Origin: Micromonospora craterilacus
GTDB taxonomy: Bacteria > Actinomycetota > Actinomycetes > Mycobacteriales > Micromonosporaceae
Direction of reading: 5' to 3'
NCBI RefSeq assembly: GCF_003236315.1
Contig: NZ_POTY01000038.1
Location: forward strand, 1-35,893
DNA length: 35,893 nucleotides
The notes below the pieces were generated by a model that was not told where the DNA came from, ran no database searches, and saw only the letters and a program-made list of their open reading frames with translations. Shown here one piece after another: positions 31,192 to 35,893 of the stretch. Positions within the stretch are counted from its first letter, which is position 1. The number at the start of each line of letters is the position of its first letter. The position numbers and the translations under genes are program-made.

Positions 31192-32500
31192 GCGTACTCT
31201 CCGTCGCCGCGTCGGGGGCCGGCGTGCTCGCCACCGAGCCCGGGGCGGGGCTCGTCACCGCGTCGCGGTCCCGCCAGTCCCGGGGCAGCGAATGGTCCAG
31301 CACGTCGTCGACGGTGACCGCGCCCACCAGCCGGTTGTTCCGGTCGATCACCGGCATGGCCACCAGATCGTAGGTCGCCATCCGGCGGGTGATCTCCGGC
31401 AGTGGGGTGGTCGGGCGCAGCGGGTCGATGTCGTTGACCACCACCCCACCGAGCAGGTCGGCCGGGGGCTCGCGGAGCAGCCGCTGGAAGTGCACCATGC
31501 CGAGGTAGCGGCCGGTGGGAGTGGTCATCGGCGCGCGGGTCACGAACACCTGCGCGGCCACCGCCGGGGAGAGCTGCTCCTCGCGGATCCGCGCCAGCGC
31601 CTCCGCCACGGTGGCGTCCGGCGGCAGGATGACCGGTTCGGAGGTCATCACGCTGCCGGCGGTGCCCGGCGTGTACTTCAGCAGTTGCCGCACCGAGTCG
31701 GCCTCGTCCGGTTCCATCAGGTCGAGCAGTACGTCCTGTTCCGGCGGGGACAGCTCGCCGAGCAGGTCGGCGGCGTCGTCCGGGTCCATCTCCTCCAGGA
31801 TGTCGGCGGCCCGCTCGCGGCCCAGCGCGGCGAGGATCTCGACCTGGTCGTGCTCGGGCAGTTCGCTGAGCACGTCGGCGAGCCGCTCGTCGTCCAGGGC
31901 CGCGGCGACCTCGATGCGCCGGGCGTCGGGAAGATCCTGCAAGGCGTTGGCCAGGTCGGCCGGGCGCATGTCCTCCAGTACGGCCAGCAGGTTGGCGGTG
32001 CCACGGGCGTCGGCGACGCCACTGAGCCCGCGTACCTTGTCCCACTCGACCTGGTGCAGGTTGCCGCGGCGGGCGAGCCGGCCGGTCTGTTCGCGTACCG
32101 CGACCCGGGTGAGCGACCACTCGCCGCCCCGGCTGCACTCCATCGCCACGTCCACCACCGTCGCCGCCCGGCCGTCCGGTTCGACCTGCACCCGGCGGTC
32201 CAGCAGCTCCTGGAGCACCAGCAGCTCGTTCGGGCGCTTCTCGAACCGGCGCAGGTTCAGCGTGCCGCTGCCCAGCACGATCGCGTCGGCGTCGATCGAG
32301 GTGATCCGGTTGATGGAGAGGAAGATCCGCCGGCGCATCGGCATCTCGGCGACCAGGCCCACCACCTCAGGCGGCCGTTGGGTCGGCCGCACTCGGGCCA
32401 CGGCGTCGCGTACCCGGCCCACCTGGTCGCCGTTGGGGTCGAAGACGGCGACTCCGGCGAGGCGGGCGATGTACACCCGGGTCGGCGTGCTCACGGGCAT
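31184..32500 (-). CDS. MgtE-N and CBS-domain protein without channel part (Rv1232c-like)
   Basis: A 438-residue soluble protein. Residues 5-75 look like a PRC-barrel (ARLAGVAVFDPNGDQVGRVR), with a second such stretch after 120. The middle is the helical MgtE N-domain, repeating LANALQDLPDARRIEVAAAL, LADVLSELPEHDQVEILAAL, and LEEMDPDDAADLLGELSPPE. Then two CBS motifs: SVMTSEPVILPPDATVAEAL and a second pair up to LVGAVTVDDVLDHSLP. In Mg2+ channel MgtE these domains sense Mg2+ and gate the pore; here the TM part is missing. The overlapping DUF1003 membrane protein might replace it. ATG 32500 has only a weak site; GTG 32494 is possible. The C-terminal 30 residues are disordered. Confidence 0.9.
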   Translation of the reverse strand: MPVSTPTRVYIARLAGVAVFDPNGDQVGRVRDAVARVRPTQRPPEVVGLVAEMPMRRRIFLSINRITSIDADAIVLGSGTLNLRRFEKRPNELLVLQELLDRRVQVEPDGRAATVVDVAMECSRGGEWSLTRVAVREQTGRLARRGNLHQVEWDKVRGLSGVADARGTANLLAVLEDMRPADLANALQDLPDARRIEVAAALDDERLADVLSELPEHDQVEILAALGRERAADILEEMDPDDAADLLGELSPPEQDVLLDLMEPDEADSVRQLLKYTPGTAGSVMTSEPVILPPDATVAEALARIREEQLSPAVAAQVFVTRAPMTTPTGRYLGMVHFQRLLREPPADLLGGVVVNDIDPLRPTTPLPEITRRMATYDLVAMPVIDRNNRLVGAVTVDDVLDHSLPRDWRDRDAVTSPAPGSVASTPAPDAATESTHD

Positions 32501-32562
32501 CAGCCTAGGGCGTCCGGCGAACTCCCGGCCGGGCTGTGACTTCGGCACCCGCCCTGAGGGCC

Positions 32563-32568
32563 TACTGT
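32563..32568 (+). promoter_or_regulatory. -10 element of phzF, leaderless start
   Basis: TACTGT ends eight bases before the phzF ATG and there is no Shine-Dalgarno in between (TTATCAAC). A weak -35 (TTCGGC) lies 16 bp further upstream. Transcription probably starts at or next to the A of the ATG. Confidence 0.5.
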
Positions 32569-32576
32569 TTATCAAC

Positions 32577-33446
32577 ATGTCGACCTTGGCTTACGAGATC
32601 GTGGACGTCTTCACCGACCGTCCGTACGCGGGGAACCCGCTCGCGGTGGTGTTCGGCGCCGAAGGGCTGGCCACGGAGCAGATGCAGGCGCTGGCCCGGG
32701 AGTTCAACCTCTCGGAGACGATTTTCGTGCTGCCCGCGACCCAGGTCGGCGCCACCTACCGGGCCCGGATCTTCACCCCGGTCGAGGAGTTGCCGTTCGC
32801 CGGCCATCCCAGCGTCGGCGCGGCGGTGACCGCCAGCCGGCGGGGCCTGTTCGCTGCGGGGCAGGTCACCCAGGAGTGTGGGGCCGGGGTGCTGCCGATC
32901 GAGGTGACCGAGGGCGGGGCCACGCTCACCGGTGGCACCCCCACGCTCGGTCCCGAACTCGACCTGGAGCCATTGCTGGAGATGGTCGGACTGACCGCCG
33001 AGGACCATGTGGGGCCGCCGCCCCGGGTGGCCGGCTGTGGCCTGGAGTTCCCGTTCCTGCCGGTGCGCCCGGACGCCCTGGCGAGGGCTCAGGTGGACTC
33101 GGTGGCGGCCCGGCGGTACGGGATCGAGCATGTCAGCGTCTTCTCCTGGAACGCCGCCACGCAAACCGCGCACGCCCGGGTCTTCGTCCCCGGCCTCGGC
33201 GTACCCGAGGACCCGGCGACCGGATCCGCCGCGCTCGGGCTCGGGGTGTGGCTGGTCGCCAGCGGCCTGCTGCCGGGTGAGGGACGATCGTCGTACACCG
33301 TCAAGCAGGGTGCCGAGATCGGCCGGCCGTCATCGCTGGCCTGCACGGTGACCGCGTCCGGTGGTACGCCGGTGGGCGCCAGCGTCGCCGGTCAGGTGAT
33401 GCCGGTGGCGCGGGGAGAGATTCTGGTCCCGCCGTTCGTCGGCTGA
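32577..33446 (+). CDS. PhzF family isomerase/epimerase
   Basis: A 289-residue protein of the PhzF/diaminopimelate-epimerase fold. YEIVDVFTDRPYAGNPLAVV is the standard start, Glu47 in NLSETIFV is the catalytic acid of PhzF, PFAGHPSVGAAV matches the GHPT motif, and PEDPATGSAALGLG is the second-lobe signature. PhzF of phenazine synthesis isomerises a dihydro-hydroxyanthranilate; most homologues have unknown substrates, and no phenazine genes lie here. ATG 32577 lacks a ribosome site and is probably leaderless. It is divergent from the CBS-domain gene. Confidence 0.92.
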   Translation: MSTLAYEIVDVFTDRPYAGNPLAVVFGAEGLATEQMQALAREFNLSETIFVLPATQVGATYRARIFTPVEELPFAGHPSVGAAVTASRRGLFAAGQVTQECGAGVLPIEVTEGGATLTGGTPTLGPELDLEPLLEMVGLTAEDHVGPPPRVAGCGLEFPFLPVRPDALARAQVDSVAARRYGIEHVSVFSWNAATQTAHARVFVPGLGVPEDPATGSAALGLGVWLVASGLLPGEGRSSYTVKQGAEIGRPSSLACTVTASGGTPVGASVAGQVMPVARGEILVPPFVG

Positions 33447-33496
33447 CCGACTGATCGGCCGGCGCGCGACCGGGCCGGGTACGAGAGGATGCGGTG

Positions 33497-34006
33497 GTGA
33501 CCGACGCAGCGGAGCACAGCACCCCACTGGTCGACGAGGCGATGAAGAAGGCCTCGGTGGCCTGGGTCGCGGTGGCCGGTGGCCCGTCGCTCGCCCTGTG
33601 GTGCGTGCCACTGGAAGGTGCCCTGTTCGTGGTCAGCGGCCCCGGGGAGCAGGCCGCGCCGGGCCTGGCCGAGGCCGACGAGGCGCAGGTGACGCTCCGC
33701 GGTGACCACGGTGGCCGGATCGTCACCTGGCCGGCGCGGGTGACCCGGGTGGCCCCGGGCACCGACGAGTGGGACACGCTGGCCCCGCTGGTCGGGGCCA
33801 AGCGGCTGAACGCACCGGGCCCCACCGCCGACCTGGTGGCCCGCTGGGCCGCCGACGGGTGCGCGCTGGTCCGGCTGGCCGCTGGCGGCGAGCCGGTGCA
33901 GGGCGGGGACCTGCCCGCCGACTCGCTCGCGGAGCCGCCCCGGCCGGCGCCGGTGATCCGGGTGACCCGCAAGCCGTTCCGGCTGCACCGCGTCCGGCGC
34001 CGCTGA
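33497..34006 (+). CDS. Hypothetical protein, possible split-beta-barrel flavin-binding fold
   Basis: A 169-residue protein after phzF (50-bp gap, same strand). GTG 33497 or GTG 33494 follows GAGAGG. The part PLVDEAMKKASVAWVAVAGG, then LALWCVPLEGALFVVSGPGE and GGRIVTWPARVTRVAPGTDE resembles the strand order of pyridoxamine-phosphate-oxidase-like proteins (substrate entry, FMN strand, then a 'WPARV' strand), but no diagnostic flavin residue is certain. The C-terminal 30 residues are basic and Pro-rich (RVTRKPFRLHRVRRR). No function can be assigned. It may be co-transcribed with phzF. Confidence 0.72.
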   Translation: MTDAAEHSTPLVDEAMKKASVAWVAVAGGPSLALWCVPLEGALFVVSGPGEQAAPGLAEADEAQVTLRGDHGGRIVTWPARVTRVAPGTDEWDTLAPLVGAKRLNAPGPTADLVARWAADGCALVRLAAGGEPVQGGDLPADSLAEPPRPAPVIRVTRKPFRLHRVRRR

Positions 34007-34030
34007 CGCCCGCCGCTGCGGGTACCCGCC

Positions 34031-34741
34031 TCACCACCGCGCGCCAACCGGGTCGGTCGCTGTCTCGACCACGTCGAGCACCTCACCGAGCGTGCTCAAC
34101 CTCCGGCCGGCCCACCCGGTGTCGACGTTGAAGACCAGGTGGTCGGCGAGGTCGGGCGCGGCCAGCCGGACGGCGCTCATCCCGGCGCGCTGCGCACCGG
34201 TCAGCTCCTGGCTGCCGCCGTCGCCGACGTAGAGGCAGTCCTGCGGGTGCAGGCCCAACCGTGCGCAGGCGGCCAGGTACAGCGCGGTGTCCGGCTTGCA
34301 GCAGCCCAACTGGATGGAGAAGATCCGGACGTCGAGCAGTGGGGCCACGGCCAGCTCCGGCAGGAACACCGGCAGCTCGTGCGTGCAGTCGCTGATCACG
34401 CCGGTCCGCAGGCCGCGCTTCCGCAGCGCCCGCAGGGTCGGCACCGCGTCGTCCCGCAGCCGGGTGTCCGCCCGTACGGCCCGGTGCCGGGCGGCCACCG
34501 CCGCGCGCAGGGCGTCCTCCGACGGACGTACGCCCGCCTGCTCGCACACCCACCGCAGGCTGGCCTCGGCGCTGCCGTAGCGCCCGCTGGCGCGCTCGTA
34601 GAAGCTGCGGTCGAGCACCTCGATGAAGGTGTCCGGCGGGCAGCCGAGCAGCTCGGCGGTAGTGCGGTGACCGGCGCCACGCTGCACCGGACGGGTCAGC
34701 GTGCCGAAGAAGTCGAACAGCACCGCCTGGAACCTGGGCAT
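34031..34741 (-). CDS. HAD family hydrolase
   Basis: A 236-residue haloacid-dehalogenase-like hydrolase. Motif I is AVLFDFFGTLT: the nucleophile Asp is present but the +2 acid/base Asp is Phe, as in a set of HAD proteins with DFFGT. Motif II is TGVISDCTHE (Ser), motif III CCKPDTALY (Lys) and motif IV LYVGDGGSQELTGAQRAGM (Asp and Glu for Mg2+). The helical cap lies at about residues 20-95. It likely acts on a small phosphorylated metabolite, although the missing +2 Asp casts doubt on classic phosphatase activity. ATG 34741 has GGAGG nine bases upstream; a long open frame further upstream is not coding. Confidence 0.88.
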   Translation of the reverse strand: MPRFQAVLFDFFGTLTRPVQRGAGHRTTAELLGCPPDTFIEVLDRSFYERASGRYGSAEASLRWVCEQAGVRPSEDALRAAVAARHRAVRADTRLRDDAVPTLRALRKRGLRTGVISDCTHELPVFLPELAVAPLLDVRIFSIQLGCCKPDTALYLAACARLGLHPQDCLYVGDGGSQELTGAQRAGMSAVRLAAPDLADHLVFNVDTGWAGRRLSTLGEVLDVVETATDPVGARW

Positions 34742-34847
34742 GGGAATGCGCCTCCGGCGCGAGGTGAGGGGTCCCGACGGGACGTGCGTGATCGTAACCG
34801 AACGCTGACGGTAGGTGGTGGCCGGTGGCGTGTGAGGATTGCATCTC

Positions 34848-35810
34848 GTGCCACCTGAAGCCCACCGCCCGCCGCCGGATCTGTTGACCACCGGCGCACT
34901 GGCCCTCGCCGTCGTCGCCGTGTCCTCGTCCGCGCCGCTGATCGCGTTCGCCGCCGCGCCTGCCCTGGCCATCGCGTTCTGGCGCAACCTGCTCTCGGTG
35001 GCCGTGCTGAGCCCGTTCGCGCTGACCCGGCGGCGGGCCGAGTTCCGATCGCTGACCACCGGCACCGGGCGGCGGGACGGCGTGTTCTGTGTACTGTCCG
35101 GGGTGGCCCTGGCAGCGCACTTCGCCACCTGGATGCCGAGCGCGAAGCTCACCTCGGTGGCCGCCGCGACGGCGCTGGTCGCCACCCAGCCGGTCTGGCA
35201 GGGACTGATCGCCCGGGCCCAGGGTCGCCGGCTGCCGCTGGGCATGTGGGCCGGCATCGGCCTCGCGGTCGTCGGTGCGGTGCTGGCGACCGGCGCCGAC
35301 TTCAAACTGTCCGGTGAAGCCTTCGTCGGCGACCTGCTGGCGGTGGCCGGGGGCATGTTCGCGGCGGTCTACACCGCGCTGGGCGAGCGGGCCCGGGCCA
35401 CGGTCAGCACCGCCACCTACACCACGATCTGCTACGGCGTGTGCGCGCTGATCCTGCTGGTGGTCTGCCTGGTCGGCCAGGTGCCGCTGGGCGGCTTCGA
35501 CACCGGGACCTGGCTGGCCGTACTGGCCCTGGTGGGCGGCGCCCAGCTGCTCGGCCACTCGATGTTCAACTACGCGCTGCGGCGGATCTCGGCCACCACG
35601 ATCAGCGTGCTGATCCTGCTCGAGGCCCCCGGGGCGGCTCTGCTCGGCTGGGCGTGGCTGGGTCAGCTGCCCGACCCGGTGACCGTGCCCGGCCTGGCCC
35701 TGCTGCTGGCCGGCGTCGCCGTGGTGGTGCTGTCCAGCGCCCGGTCGGCCCGCCGTACCTCGCGGGTCACCACCGCCGTGCCCGCCGACACCGCCCCGCT
35801 GCGCGACTGA
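34848..35810 (+). CDS. EamA/DMT family transporter
   Basis: A 320-residue protein with ten predicted TM helices in two homologous halves of five, the EamA plan. Examples are TTGALALAVVAVSSSAPLIA (TM1), the FWRNLLSVAVLSPFAL stretch with the conserved Arg before TM2, SVAAATALVATQPVWQGLIA in the first half, and ISATTISVLILLEAPGAALL in the second. Members export amino acids, drugs or other metabolites, or import nucleotides; the substrate is unknown. GTG 34848 has GAGGA nine bases upstream. It is divergent from the HAD gene and is the last gene in the window. The C-terminal 25 residues are a cytoplasmic tail. Confidence 0.9.
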   Translation: MPPEAHRPPPDLLTTGALALAVVAVSSSAPLIAFAAAPALAIAFWRNLLSVAVLSPFALTRRRAEFRSLTTGTGRRDGVFCVLSGVALAAHFATWMPSAKLTSVAAATALVATQPVWQGLIARAQGRRLPLGMWAGIGLAVVGAVLATGADFKLSGEAFVGDLLAVAGGMFAAVYTALGERARATVSTATYTTICYGVCALILLVVCLVGQVPLGGFDTGTWLAVLALVGGAQLLGHSMFNYALRRISATTISVLILLEAPGAALLGWAWLGQLPDPVTVPGLALLLAGVAVVVLSSARSARRTSRVTTAVPADTAPLRD

Positions 35811-35893
35811 GGGTCCCCCGTGGTCGTCATGGGCCGGCCCGTGCCGTGGCCGGACCCGAGCGGCGGACACCGACCCACCCTCCGCGCCTCCCC

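Noticed and set aside
1..35893. CRISPR array, prophage, restriction-modification or biosynthetic gene cluster
   Set aside because: No direct repeats with unique spacers, no phage structural genes, no methylase/nuclease pair and no PKS/NRPS or terpene core genes are present.

Overview
The window is GC-rich actinobacterial chromosome. It is most likely from Micromonosporaceae (a Micromonospora-like organism), judged from the strong G/C bias at third codon positions, many GTG starts, frequent 4- to 8-bp gene overlaps, and actinobacterial genes such as a ClgR-type regulator, korAB, a FolP2-type paralogue, a DUF3117 protein and an HtrA-TatB pair. The genus is an inference.

Left part (1 to about 9,890): loosely packed and accessory in character. 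It holds a GNAT fragment cut by the window edge, a TPR-like regulator, a kinase-fold phosphotransferase, a lipoprotein, an S9 peptidase, a lower-GC HEPN-like protein, small unknown or decayed ORFs, an odd HAD-like protein and probable insertion-sequence debris. It ends at a tRNA-Arg(CCT).

Middle part (10,100 to 19,480): compact regulatory modules. These are a QorB-like quinone reductase divergent from an HxlR/QorR-type redox regulator; a ClpP1-like protease subunit beside a ClgR-like regulator with an 18-bp tandem repeat in its tail; a two-TM potassium channel with an RCK domain; a MarR regulator divergent from an azoreductase; and korAB (2-oxoacid:ferredoxin oxidoreductase), preceded by a possible 25-codon leader ORF and facing an orphan nuoA.

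Right part (19,490 to 35,893): mostly core genes whose order recalls the folP2-tagA-DUF3117 and O-methyltransferase-htrA-tatB-mrp-DUF1003-CBS neighbourhood of Mycobacterium tuberculosis (from memory). gpgS and the sigE/rseA pair, expected there, are not present. Interspersed are an enoyl-CoA hydratase/PaaX pair, a leucyl aminopeptidase, PhzF, a HAD hydrolase and an EamA transporter.

Strong GC-rich hairpins separate several convergent units. Several genes have a -10-like hexamer 7 to 8 nt before the start and no Shine-Dalgarno sequence, so leaderless transcripts are likely. No CRISPR array, intact insertion sequence, prophage or clear large new multi-gene system was seen. The most unusual signals are the korA leader ORF, the expanded ClgR tail, the O-methyltransferase whose best ribosome site points at an ATC codon, the orphan nuoA and the stand-alone HEPN protein.
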